Shown in pieces: positions 35,386 through 43,709 of a stretch of 59,882 nucleotides of DNA. The stretch covers positions 1-59,882 of the forward strand of contig JALHOR010000022.1 in assembly GCA_022842885.1 (NCBI GenBank). Reading direction: 5' to 3'. This stretch comes from Anaerolineae bacterium (GTDB lineage: Bacteria; Chloroflexota; Anaerolineae; Aggregatilineales; Phototrophicaceae). The translations under genes were made by a program, and so were the position numbers. Each line of letters begins with the position of its first letter. Within the stretch, counting starts at the first letter, position 1. The notes below the pieces were generated by a model. The model did no database searches. It was not told the origin of the DNA and saw only the letters and a list, made by a program, of their open reading frames with translations.

Positions 35386-35946
35386 ATGACCAAAAATACC
35401 CCTAAAAAACCTGCCTATTTATTGTTAGGCAAAATCCTTCGTCCCCACGGCATTCGTGGCGAAGTCCGCATGACAGTGATGACTGATTTCCCGGAACGCT
35501 TAAATGATATGGAGAGGGTTTATTTAAGCCTAGACCCGCAAGATACCAAACCGGAAGCGTGGGAGATTGAAACGGTACGTTTTCATCAGAATTATGCCCT
35601 CATCAAATTCAAAAATATCCTCGATAGAACCCAAGCAGAATTGCTGCGGGAACGCCATGTGATGATAGACATTGCTAGTGCTGTGCCGTTGGAAGCGGGT
35701 GAATATTATCTGTTCCAACTGCTAGATATGACCGTACAGACCGAAGATGGTTTGGTATTGGGCAAAGTGGTAGATGTGATGGAAACAGGCGCAAATGATG
35801 TGTATGTGCTGAAGAGTCCACAATATGGGGAAGTGCTGTTTCCTGCCCACAGTGAAACCTTGATTGATATTAATGTTGAAACAAACATCATCACCGTGAA
35901 TTTGCCCGATGGTCTTTTGCCCGATGCCTCATCCGATGAAGATTAA
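35386..35946 (+). CDS. rimM: ribosome maturation factor RimM
   Basis: This 186-residue protein has an N-terminal RimM domain (YLLLGKILRPHGIRGEVRMTVMTDFPERL) and a C-terminal PRC-barrel (GEYYLFQLLDMTVQTEDGLVLGKVVDVMETGANDVYVL, LFPAHSETLIDINVE). It assists 30S head maturation and binds S19. It follows rpsP-khpA as expected, but the usual trmD and rplS are not next; an unrelated SPFH locus on the other strand follows. Confidence 0.95.
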   Translation: MTKNTPKKPAYLLLGKILRPHGIRGEVRMTVMTDFPERLNDMERVYLSLDPQDTKPEAWEIETVRFHQNYALIKFKNILDRTQAELLRERHVMIDIASAVPLEAGEYYLFQLLDMTVQTEDGLVLGKVVDVMETGANDVYVLKSPQYGEVLFPAHSETLIDINVETNIITVNLPDGLLPDASSDED

Positions 35947-35963
35947 AGATTGCCCCAATAGCT

Positions 35964-35995
35964 TGTCGGAGAGGGTGGTTAAACCTTCTCCGACA
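35964..35995. terminator. inverted repeat between rimM and the convergent SPFH gene (possible bidirectional terminator)
   Basis: TGTCGGAGA pairs with TCTCCGACA (9 bp, 14-nt loop). Neither strand has a clear T run directly after it, so termination is a guess from its position between convergent genes. Confidence 0.4.
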
Positions 35996-36024
35996 CAGAC
36001 ATGCTGTTAGCCCTCAGCGTTTTT

Positions 36025-37116
36025 TTATGGCAGTTCGTTTAATTTAGCTTCCCACTTTGCCACAAGTCGGCTGTAGGTCGCTTCGGAAATTTCGCCATTC
36101 GCCAATTTCATATCGAGCGAATCAATCAAAGCTTGCACTTCGGCTTTGGTCGTGGGGTTTGCCGGAGCCGCTGCCGGGGCAGGCGCGGCGGGTTGTTGCC
36201 CCCCTTGTTGATTCTGCGCCATCTGCTGCATCATTTGCTGCATCATCATCTGCTGCATCATTTGCTGCTGCTGTTGCATCGCCTGTTGTTCGGGACTCAT
36301 CATGGCTTGCCCAATGGCTTGCCCGACGCCCAAACCAACCCCTGCTCCCGCCAATGAGCCGCCCGTGCCGGGATTGCTGGCAGCCGCTTGAGCAATTTCT
36401 AAGCGTTTGATGCGTTCATACACTTCCAAACTCACATAATTCATCAGTTCGTCCGGCGACACTTGTTGCGCCCGGAAAGGATTGGCATCTAGCGATTTGA
36501 TTTGAATACCAAATTCATTCTCAAATTGTTCGCTGAGTTTGACGAGTGCTGCACCTTCCAAATCGCCTAAGAAACCATTGGCGGCTGGAATGCTATCTAC
36601 TTTGGATGCCATCAATAGGACAGTTAATTCACCGAGCAGTTTGGTCTGCACATTGTTTTTGATGTTATCCAAGCGGCAAACCGGTTTGCCGACGGCAAAT
36701 TTTTTCAGGAAACGCATGGGGTCGGTGATGGCGATGGTGATGTTGCCATGCGTACTGAGCAGAACTGCACCCATGCCTTTGCCGGGTGTTTCCAACGGAA
36801 TCGGCGGATTGGTTCCCCATGCCACCTGAATATCTTTGAGATTCAAGAAGTACAAATCAGCCGTGAAAGGTGTCCGCCCGCTGGTTGCCAGCCCAATGAT
36901 GCTCGATAAAATGGGCAAGTTAGCGACAGATAACGTGTGCCGCCCGGTTTTCAGTCCATCTAAGGCTTCTCCGGCGCGAACAAAAACCGCGATTTGGCTT
37001 TCACCCACAATCACCTGTGACCCAAAGCGCCAGTCACCGCTGCCTTGTTGTGGCTCACGATAACTGAATTCATCATCCATTACATTTACATGGTCAATGA
37101 CATCAATAATCCGCAT
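36025..37116 (-). CDS. YdjI-like SPFH domain protein with SHOCT-like C-terminus
   Basis: The 363-residue protein has an SPFH-type N-terminal domain (about 1-230: VIVGESQIAVFVRAGEALDGLKTGRHTLSVANLPIL, ADLYFLNLKDIQVAWGT, FGIQIKSLDANPF). A Gly-rich and Gln/Met-rich low-complexity region follows (about 250-320, with QQQQMMQQMMMQQMMQQ), ending in a short helical domain (about 328-362, TKAEVQALIDSLDMKLANGEISEATYSRLVAKW) like SHOCT. The N-terminal part resembles Bacillus YdjI, encoded in a PspA-containing envelope-stress operon. The neighbours upstream (37151-38285) fit that kind of locus. There is no transmembrane helix. Confidence 0.83.
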   Translation of the reverse strand: MRIIDVIDHVNVMDDEFSYREPQQGSGDWRFGSQVIVGESQIAVFVRAGEALDGLKTGRHTLSVANLPILSSIIGLATSGRTPFTADLYFLNLKDIQVAWGTNPPIPLETPGKGMGAVLLSTHGNITIAITDPMRFLKKFAVGKPVCRLDNIKNNVQTKLLGELTVLLMASKVDSIPAANGFLGDLEGAALVKLSEQFENEFGIQIKSLDANPFRAQQVSPDELMNYVSLEVYERIKRLEIAQAAASNPGTGGSLAGAGVGLGVGQAIGQAMMSPEQQAMQQQQQMMQQMMMQQMMQQMAQNQQGGQQPAAPAPAAAPANPTTKAEVQALIDSLDMKLANGEISEATYSRLVAKWEAKLNELP

Positions 37117-37150
37117 GAGATTCTCCTCATATCAAAGCGATATAAATAAA

Positions 37151-37684
37151 TTAGAGTCTTTCGCCCAAGCGCAAAATTTCATCATCGCGCATGTCAAACA
37201 CTTCAATGGCTTCTGCTGCCACTTCATACACGGCGTCAAGCGCATCGCCAAAATCTTCTTCGGCTTTTACGGCAGTTTCCAATGTATCCAATGCCGCTTC
37301 AAACTTATCGACATATTGAATTTGCGCTTCATCGAAGGCATAAATCCGGTCGAGCGCATCATTATCAATTTTGATTTCTTCAAACATGCTGGAATACTTG
37401 GGCGCTGCCATCTTCACTTTTTCAGTGTATGCCTGCATTTTGTCTTTTACTTCACGGGTACGGCTCATGTGCTTTAGCCCGCCTGCATCCAAAATTTTGC
37501 GCTCAATACGGGCAAACCGGTCTATCACAGCATCGAACTGCTGCCCCAAATACTCCCGCAGCATTCGGTCAGCTTGGCGACGGGCATTTTTTTCGTGATA
37601 GCCCTTAAATCCCGGAATCTTAGCTACCAGATTTTCCAGTGACCCACGCTGACTGACAATTTGATCATACAAATCAGAACCCAT
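37151..37684 (-). CDS. helical coiled-coil protein of the SPFH stress locus
   Basis: The 177-residue, highly charged, all-helical protein starts MGSDLYDQIVSQRGSLENLVAKIPGFKGYHEKNARRQADRML and ends in an acidic stretch (VYEVAAEAIEVFDMRDDEILRLG). AGGAG 8 nt before the ATG at 37684 favours this start over the 17-codon-longer form. I do not recognise a named family; its size and helical content suggest a small scaffold working with the SPFH protein 34 nt downstream. Confidence 0.72.
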   Translation of the reverse strand: MGSDLYDQIVSQRGSLENLVAKIPGFKGYHEKNARRQADRMLREYLGQQFDAVIDRFARIERKILDAGGLKHMSRTREVKDKMQAYTEKVKMAAPKYSSMFEEIKIDNDALDRIYAFDEAQIQYVDKFEAALDTLETAVKAEEDFGDALDAVYEVAAEAIEVFDMRDDEILRLGERL

Positions 37685-37748
37685 GTGATTTCTCCTGTTT
37701 AGGATGTCCCTTCGCTCGATTATAGCGTACAACATCTTATCTCGATAC

Positions 37749-38285
37749 CTAACCCCACTTCTGAGGGGATTCGGGCGGATAATAGTATGTGCCGCAGGCG
37801 GAACACACCGTTGTTGTTACCTGAATTTTTAGGGTTGTGCCGCAATGCTGACACCGGGTTAGCGCCAGCAAAACGGCACTTTCTAGGTGTTGGACAGTGC
37901 CTGTTGGCGTTAGGTAGCCTGTAAAGATTTGCAATTGTCCCAAACTGGATAGAATGTCATGCACTTGTTCTTCTGAAATATTCAGTTGTGATGACAGGTG
38001 AGCGAGCGTCGTAGAAGGGTGATTTTTAAGCAAATCCATCAATTGGCGTTGATGAATCATTTCTGTATTCAGTTCTTGGGCGGCGGTGGCGCTGCGGGCA
38101 TACAGATATAAACCCATGAATAAGGGAATGCCCGCTATCAAAAATGCGAACCCGCTGGCTGCCAATACTCCATTTGCCCCTAATGTGTTGACCTGCGTGG
38201 CTATCCATAACCCTGCCAAAATCGCTACAATAAATCCAATAACTGTCAACAGAATACCGCTGGTGCGTGTTGATAATGGTGGCAC
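37749..38285 (-). CDS. two-TM protein with winged-helix-like region and C-terminal zinc ribbon
   Basis: The 178-residue protein has two transmembrane helices (about 9-30 and 40-62), a cytosolic helical region resembling a winged helix (about 75-125: LMDLLKNHPSTTLAHLSSQLNISEEQVHDILSSLGQL) and a zinc ribbon (CQHCGTTLKIQ...VCSACGTYYYPP). The combination of membrane anchor and zinc ribbon recalls the partners of YdjI-type SPFH proteins. It is upstream of the coiled-coil and SPFH genes on the same strand, with a 64-nt gap. Function is inferred only from context. Confidence 0.75.
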   Translation of the reverse strand: MPPLSTRTSGILLTVIGFIVAILAGLWIATQVNTLGANGVLAASGFAFLIAGIPLFMGLYLYARSATAAQELNTEMIHQRQLMDLLKNHPSTTLAHLSSQLNISEEQVHDILSSLGQLQIFTGYLTPTGTVQHLESAVLLALTRCQHCGTTLKIQVTTTVCSACGTYYYPPESPQKWG

Positions 38286-38413
38286 ATCTGCCTCGCTTCA
38301 TGCCTAAAATATGCCCTGACTAATAGACTAACCCATTATAGCATGGGGCGGTGGCGTAACTGCTGCATACAAGGTAATATTTCATTATGACTTATCAGAT
38401 AAAGGAGTAACCC

Positions 38414-40240
38414 ATGCGACGAATTGGGACGATTGTCGTGATATTGATACTGATGATGACAAATGTGTTACAAGCACAAGAAAATACTGCTGAACCTGCT
38501 GCTACTGCAACTGCAACCACACCAGCGACTGCGACGGCAGTGGCAACCACAGCACAACCTACCACCACAAAATCTGTGACGGCAACCCCTACCACAGTTG
38601 CAGGTACGCAATATACTGTCCGTGCTGGTGACACCTTGTTTCGGATTGCCCAACGGTTTAGTTTGACCACTGCTCAACTGGCAGCGGCGAATGGCATTAC
38701 CAATCCCAATCTGATTTATGCTGGGCAAACACTGACGATACCGACCAGTGGCACTTCTGCCACACCCACTGCCACCGCTACACCGAGAACACCCACCACC
38801 ACGCCCACTACTTCGGCAACCATAACGGTGACACCCACACCCAGTGTCACTGCCGTTCCGGGCGGTACATATACGGTGGTGCGCGGTGATACCCTGTTCA
38901 AAATTGCCGCCCGCAACAATACGACGGTGGCTGAATTGGTGCGTTTGAATAATCTGGCTAATGCTAATTTGATTTTTGTGGGTCAAGTCTTGACCTTGCC
39001 GCGCCCCGGCACCGCCACGGGCAGCACCAGCGGTTCAACGGCTAGCCCCTCTGGTAGCACTAGCGCGGGCTTAACTCCGCAAGCCATCACTGGTGTGGCT
39101 TTTGCCCGCGGGATTGAAGTGTTTATCAAAGGTCAAGATGTGAATGCGCTCTCCACACAAGCTGTTCAGCTTGGCGTGGATTGGGTGAAAATTGTGATCA
39201 ATTGGCGTGAGATTGAACCTACTAAAGGCACCATTAATTTCACTGAATTGGATGCGGCTATAAATGCCTTTAGCAATGCCGATTTAAAAGTGTTGCTGAC
39301 CTTAACTGGCGCACCTGATTGGGCGCGTCCCAGTGCAACGGCATTTGCGCTTGGTTTGCCCCAGTATGGACCGCCGGATAATGTGGCTGATTTTGGCGCT
39401 TTCGCCGGAACAGTAGCGGCTCGTTACAAAGGCAAAGTACAGGCATATGAAATCTGGACAGAGCCGAATTTGCGCCGTTCTTGGATTCAGCCGAATACCA
39501 GCGAAACAACCCGCCCCGATGGTACGAAAGATATTAGCACCGGGATGTCCTCTATTCGGTATATTGATTTGTTGAAGGTTGGGCGCGATGCCATTAAAGC
39601 TGCGGATAGCGCCGCCTTGATTATCTCTGCCGGACTTGCACCAACAGCGTGGAATGACCGCATTAATGCCATTGATGACCGGGTTTTCCTGACTGCCTTA
39701 TTTGACCAAGGTATAGCCACACTGGTGGATGGCATTGGGGTTCAGCCCGATGGATTCGCCAATCCGCCTGATGCCGTATGCTGCACCCAAACGCCCGGCG
39801 TGGATTCGCATTTTGATAATGAACGGTTCTATTTCTTGGGAACAATCAATGCGTATCGTAAAATTGCCAACGATAAGAATGCGCGTAATGTGCCTTTTTG
39901 GGTGACGCGCTTTGGGTGGGGAACTGCCGAAGGCAATACTATCGTCGCACCGGATGATGATCATCGCTTCATGAATTACACCAGTCCAGCAGAACAAGCC
40001 ACTTATCTCACGCGGGCATTCGCCATTGGGCAGCAAAGTGGATTTGTTGGTGGCATGTTCTTGTACAACCTCAATGGCTGCCAAGTCAATAATGGGGAAG
40101 CCTGTTACTATAGTTTGGTTAATTCAGCGAATGCTGCCCGTCCGGCATTTGTGGCGATCCAAACTGCCAATCAAGGCACCACCGCAACAACACCTGCACC
40201 AGAAGCAACCGCCGAAACCACCCCGGAATCCGGGGGCTAA
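38414..40240 (+). CDS. secreted protein with two LysM domains and a TIM-barrel glycoside-hydrolase-like domain
   Basis: The 608-residue protein has a signal peptide (cleavage near LQAQE), a Thr/Ala linker, LysM 1 (about 67-112, YTVRAGDTLFRIAQRFSLTTAQLAAANGI) and, after a second linker, LysM 2 (about 154-198, YTVVRGDTLFKIAARNNTTVAELVRLNNL). The rest (about 225-585) resembles GH5/GH39 barrels: VDWVKIVINWREIEP, LKVLLTLTGAPDWA, the likely acid/base in YEIWTEPNL, and FWVTRFGWGT. LysM modules would hold it on peptidoglycan while it trims a glycan. AAGGAG lies 8 nt before the ATG. It is monocistronic with its own terminator. Confidence 0.85.
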   Translation: MRRIGTIVVILILMMTNVLQAQENTAEPAATATATTPATATAVATTAQPTTTKSVTATPTTVAGTQYTVRAGDTLFRIAQRFSLTTAQLAAANGITNPNLIYAGQTLTIPTSGTSATPTATATPRTPTTTPTTSATITVTPTPSVTAVPGGTYTVVRGDTLFKIAARNNTTVAELVRLNNLANANLIFVGQVLTLPRPGTATGSTSGSTASPSGSTSAGLTPQAITGVAFARGIEVFIKGQDVNALSTQAVQLGVDWVKIVINWREIEPTKGTINFTELDAAINAFSNADLKVLLTLTGAPDWARPSATAFALGLPQYGPPDNVADFGAFAGTVAARYKGKVQAYEIWTEPNLRRSWIQPNTSETTRPDGTKDISTGMSSIRYIDLLKVGRDAIKAADSAALIISAGLAPTAWNDRINAIDDRVFLTALFDQGIATLVDGIGVQPDGFANPPDAVCCTQTPGVDSHFDNERFYFLGTINAYRKIANDKNARNVPFWVTRFGWGTAEGNTIVAPDDDHRFMNYTSPAEQATYLTRAFAIGQQSGFVGGMFLYNLNGCQVNNGEACYYSLVNSANAARPAFVAIQTANQGTTATTPAPEATAETTPESGG

Positions 40241-40254
40241 TCGTTAATGCAAAA

Positions 40255-40290
40255 GGGGGCGCAGCACGCCCCCATCTTTATTCTCATTTT
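40255..40290 (+). terminator. Rho-independent terminator after the LysM glycosidase-like gene
   Basis: GGGGGCG pairs with CGCCCCC (7 bp, 5-nt loop) and is followed by ATCTTTATTCTC, 15 nt past the stop. Confidence 0.7.
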
Positions 40291-40309
40291 TCAAAAAACA
40301 TTGACTGTA

Positions 40310-41548
40310 TCAGTCCGCCAATGGCACAGTGAAAAAGAACGTCGAACCCACATCTTGTTCACTTTCTAGCCAAATGCGTCCACCGTGAGCTTCGGCAATA
40401 TGTTTGCAGATGGTCAAGCCCAAGCCTGTCCCCCGGGCAACATTTTCAGTTGTGGGAACCCGGAAGAATTTCTGGAACATGTTTTTCTGGTGTTCGCGGG
40501 GAATGCCATAACCGGTATCAGCGACGCTGATTTGCACGAAGGGATGTTCATGCTCTTGGGCAGGCTCAACGTGCAAGGTGATTTTGCCATCTGGACGATT
40601 ATATTTGATAGCATTCGTTAGCAGATTCAGCAAAACTTGTTTGACTTTGCCTCTATCCGCCTCGGCACTGTAGCCATTTTCTTCAATCACAATGGAGATA
40701 TTTTTCTCATTTGCCTGTTGCAGAACGACATCCACGCATTCCGTCAGCAATTTGTTAATCTCAAAGGGCGCGACTGTCAATTGAATGCGTCCAGATTCAA
40801 GCCGTGCTACATTGAGAAAATCATCCGTGAGCGAAATCAACCGTTCTGTTTCGCCGCGCATGGTGGTGATAATATCGCTGCGTTTGGTATCGGGCAAATC
40901 AGGGCGTTGAAGCAACGTTGTACTGGCTTTGAGCGCCGCTAACGGCGTCCGAAGTTCGTGTACCATCTCGGCAATAAAATCGCTCTGTTGAAACAAGCGG
41001 GCATTTTCGATAGCGGTGGCAGCTTGCCCGGCTAAAGTTCGCAGTGTAATAATATCATCATCGGTGAAACGTTTATTGTTTTCTTTGTTCATGGCTTGCA
41101 TGACACCAATGATTTTCTTATGAGTTCGCATTGGGACACCGAGCAAATTACGCGAATGAAACCCAATCCGATTATCTACACCTTGGTAGTGCGAGCGTTC
41201 TTTGCTGAGGTCTTCTATCACACGGGGTTCACCATGCGACACAATCCAGCCAGCGATGCTGCCTTCCAATGGCACAGCAATTTCTTCCATCTCATGCGGT
41301 TTGATATTGCTTGCCATAGCAAAGCGTAGCTGTCCGGTAGCTTCGTCCAACAGCAAAATGGAAGCGGCTTCGGTATGAATCAATTCGCGGGCTGCCGAAA
41401 CAATCTTTTTCAACAGCGACATATGATCATACGTTGAACTCAGTTGATGGCTGATTTCGATGATACGACGATAATGAATCACCAATTCCCCCGGGGTCAT
41501 CGGGGCTTCTGTTTCCTGCGTTGAGGTCGCGTCGAAAGCGTCTACCAC
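40310..41548 (-). CDS. GAF-domain sensor histidine kinase
   Basis: This 412-residue soluble kinase has a GAF domain (about 30-180: AASILLLDEATGQLRFAMAS, NLLGVPMRTHKKIIGVMQAMNKENNKRFTDDD), a HisKA domain with the phospho-acceptor His in FIAEMVHELRTPLAALKAS, and an HATPase domain (LLTNAIKYNRPDGKI, VADTGYGIPREHQ, GTGLGLTICKHIAEAHGG). I set the start at GTG 41548: GGAG lies 8 nt upstream and the codon falls directly behind the sirtuin stop (TGATGTG). It is therefore translationally coupled to the sirtuin, with the receiver-CpaE gene further upstream as a candidate partner. The GAF ligand is unknown. Confidence 0.9.
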   Translation of the reverse strand: MVDAFDATSTQETEAPMTPGELVIHYRRIIEISHQLSSTYDHMSLLKKIVSAARELIHTEAASILLLDEATGQLRFAMASNIKPHEMEEIAVPLEGSIAGWIVSHGEPRVIEDLSKERSHYQGVDNRIGFHSRNLLGVPMRTHKKIIGVMQAMNKENNKRFTDDDIITLRTLAGQAATAIENARLFQQSDFIAEMVHELRTPLAALKASTTLLQRPDLPDTKRSDIITTMRGETERLISLTDDFLNVARLESGRIQLTVAPFEINKLLTECVDVVLQQANEKNISIVIEENGYSAEADRGKVKQVLLNLLTNAIKYNRPDGKITLHVEPAQEHEHPFVQISVADTGYGIPREHQKNMFQKFFRVPTTENVARGTGLGLTICKHIAEAHGGRIWLESEQDVGSTFFFTVPLAD

Positions 41549-41549
41549 A

Positions 41550-42308
41550 TCACATCTCCAAACGTTCCAGAATTGCCGGTAGGGTGATAGCCGCATCAGC
41601 ATGAATCACGACATCGGCAATACGGTCAAGCATGGTGGGTTCTAAATTTACAATCAGCAATTTTGCCCCGCCGCGTTTTGCCAACAACGGCAAATCACTT
41701 GCAGGGGCGACTTCTAGCGATGAACCAATAATAATCATCAAATCACATTTGCGGGCAGCCTCTTGCGACCCTTGCAATTCTTTATATGGCAACTGCTCGC
41801 CAAATAAAATGACATTGGGTTTTAAAATGCCACCACATTCACATTTTGGCACGTACCCATCCACCAAAAACTGCTCAATCATGGGTGGTGCTGGCACAAC
41901 TTTGTAACATCGCAAACAGGTCGCTTCACGCAGATGACCATGTAACTCATACACATGTTTGTTGCCGGCGCGATGATGCAGCATATCAATATTTTGTGTA
42001 ATGATTCCCTGCAATTTGCCTTTATGTTCCAGTGTTGCCAATGCCAGATGTGCCGGATTAGGCAGGGCAGTGAGCGTTAATTGCGCCAAAGGACGTACCC
42101 AATCATAAAACTGTTGTGGGTTTTGCCGGAAACCATGTAGGCTTGCCACTGCCATTGGGTCTACTTGTTCCCACATGCCCGATGCCGGGCTGCGGAAATC
42201 CGGGATACCTGATGGGGTGCTAATACCTGCACCCGTAAACGCGACGGTGTGTTTGGCATTATGAATGAGTTCAGCCGCATTTTGAATCGTATCAAAGGCA
42301 ATAACCAT
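41550..42308 (-). CDS. Sir2-family NAD-dependent protein deacylase
   Basis: The 252-residue sirtuin has the NAD-binding TVAFTGAGISTPSGIPDFRSP, TQNIDMLHHRAG, the catalytic His in VYELHGHLREATC, a zinc-binding set (CLRC...KCECGG), GSSLEVAPASDLP and LLIVNLEPT. It removes acyl groups from lysine in an NAD-dependent manner. It lacks an obvious Tyr/Arg desuccinylase pair near the acyl pocket, so deacetylase activity is the simplest guess. It lies between the receiver-CpaE gene and the histidine kinase gene, all in one direction. Confidence 0.93.
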   Translation of the reverse strand: MVIAFDTIQNAAELIHNAKHTVAFTGAGISTPSGIPDFRSPASGMWEQVDPMAVASLHGFRQNPQQFYDWVRPLAQLTLTALPNPAHLALATLEHKGKLQGIITQNIDMLHHRAGNKHVYELHGHLREATCLRCYKVVPAPPMIEQFLVDGYVPKCECGGILKPNVILFGEQLPYKELQGSQEAARKCDLMIIIGSSLEVAPASDLPLLAKRGGAKLLIVNLEPTMLDRIADVVIHADAAITLPAILERLEM

Positions 42309-42395
42309 TGTAAAAATTCTACCCTATCATTCTTTAACGGACTAACCCACCTTGCCTTACCGAGAATTTTATTTGAAAAAATTGATGCCCTAGCT

Positions 42396-43544
42396 CTAAT
42401 TATTTTTTGCTGCGGTGATGATCTCTGCCAGTTTGACAAATTGCCCACTGATGATGGCGCTCGGTTGCAACATGACCATGGGAATACCATTTTGTAACGA
42501 TTGAAATGCCAAGTCTGGATTGGCGGCGATAATGGCTTTAATGTCGCGCCCTAAGATATTTTCAATTTCATGCCACGGCGTTTGCAAAGTTGAATTGCTA
42601 CGATTCACAACGACGATATGAATTTGCACACTTTCGCCCATGGCTTCAATTTCTAAAATTAATTCGCGTGCCATACTTACTGCAACTGGATTCGGCTCTA
42701 CAACCAGCAAAAGTTGATTCAGACGAGGATACAAAGTTACTACCAGCGGGGTCAAGGCACAGCCTAAATCCAGTACCACATTCCTAGCCAGTCCCCGTAA
42801 TTGATTGAGAATGCCACGGGCGGTTTCTTCATCAACTGCTTGTTGAACTTCTATCGGGCGGGGTGCGGCAGGCAATACCCGAAAGCCACTCGAATGTAAG
42901 ATAAGTTCGCTTTCCACACTCCGCGTTGTAATGTCGCTGGCAGAAGAAGCAAACAATCGTCCTGTTCCTCCGCCAGTCTTCATGCCCGGCATCCAGCCTA
43001 AACTACCAATACCAGGACGAAAATCCGCCAACACAGGTTGTTCATTTTGCTGTTGTAATGCTGCCGTCAGATTAAGCGCAACCGTTGTTGTTCCCGTTCC
43101 GCCTTTTGCACCCAAAACACCGATGACGGTGCCTTGCGGGCGTAGATTATTCCGTTGGTTGCCCACTTTCGCAGCATGGCGTGTCAACACGGCTTTTACG
43201 CGCGACGTTAATTCAGCGGGATGCGTCGGTTTTGTGAGATAATCATCGGCACCGGCTTCAAACCCTTTGACTTTATCATCTATCAAAGTCTTGGCAGTGA
43301 ACATGATAATCGGAATTTGGCTGGTCGTTGCCCCTGTCCGCAAGCGGCGGCACACATCCAACCCATTCATATCGGGCATCATCACATCCAGAATGATTAA
43401 ATCGGGTTGTTCTGCTTCTGCCTTTGCCAAGGCTTGGCTGCCAGAACGGGCGGCGGCGACTTCATAGCCATTCCGTTGCAGCATCAAACCAATCAGCTTA
43501 AGGCTGTCCATATCATCATCAACAATGAGAATTTTTTCCGTCAT
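42396..43544 (-). CDS. response-regulator receiver fused to CpaE/MinD-like ATPase
   Basis: The 382-residue protein has an N-terminal receiver domain (1-120: ILIVDDDMDSLKLIGLML, phospho-Asp in PDLIILDVMMPDMNG, Lys in YLTKPTHPAEL) and a ParA/MinD-type domain (about 140-380) with a deviant Walker A GAKGGTGTTTVALNL, ADFRPG in place of Walker A', and DLGCALTPL. This is the CpaE arrangement that places Flp pili or other machines at a pole. No pilus genes are in the window. Upstream of a sirtuin and a histidine kinase on the same strand. Confidence 0.9.
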   Translation of the reverse strand: MTEKILIVDDDMDSLKLIGLMLQRNGYEVAAARSGSQALAKAEAEQPDLIILDVMMPDMNGLDVCRRLRTGATTSQIPIIMFTAKTLIDDKVKGFEAGADDYLTKPTHPAELTSRVKAVLTRHAAKVGNQRNNLRPQGTVIGVLGAKGGTGTTTVALNLTAALQQQNEQPVLADFRPGIGSLGWMPGMKTGGGTGRLFASSASDITTRSVESELILHSSGFRVLPAAPRPIEVQQAVDEETARGILNQLRGLARNVVLDLGCALTPLVVTLYPRLNQLLLVVEPNPVAVSMARELILEIEAMGESVQIHIVVVNRSNSTLQTPWHEIENILGRDIKAIIAANPDLAFQSLQNGIPMVMLQPSAIISGQFVKLAEIITAAKNN

Positions 43545-43709
43545 AAGGGTTGTTTATGCCAGTTTGACCTTATAATAATTAAGCAAAAGTCTAGCATGAA
43601 AGATAAGGGGGCGCAACTACAGGTCAAGTGCTTGCCCGCCTTGTTCTAACCGACTATAATCCGTGCCTAGAGCTTACCCAGATATCCAGCGGCAGACAGG
43701 TGGCAACTG

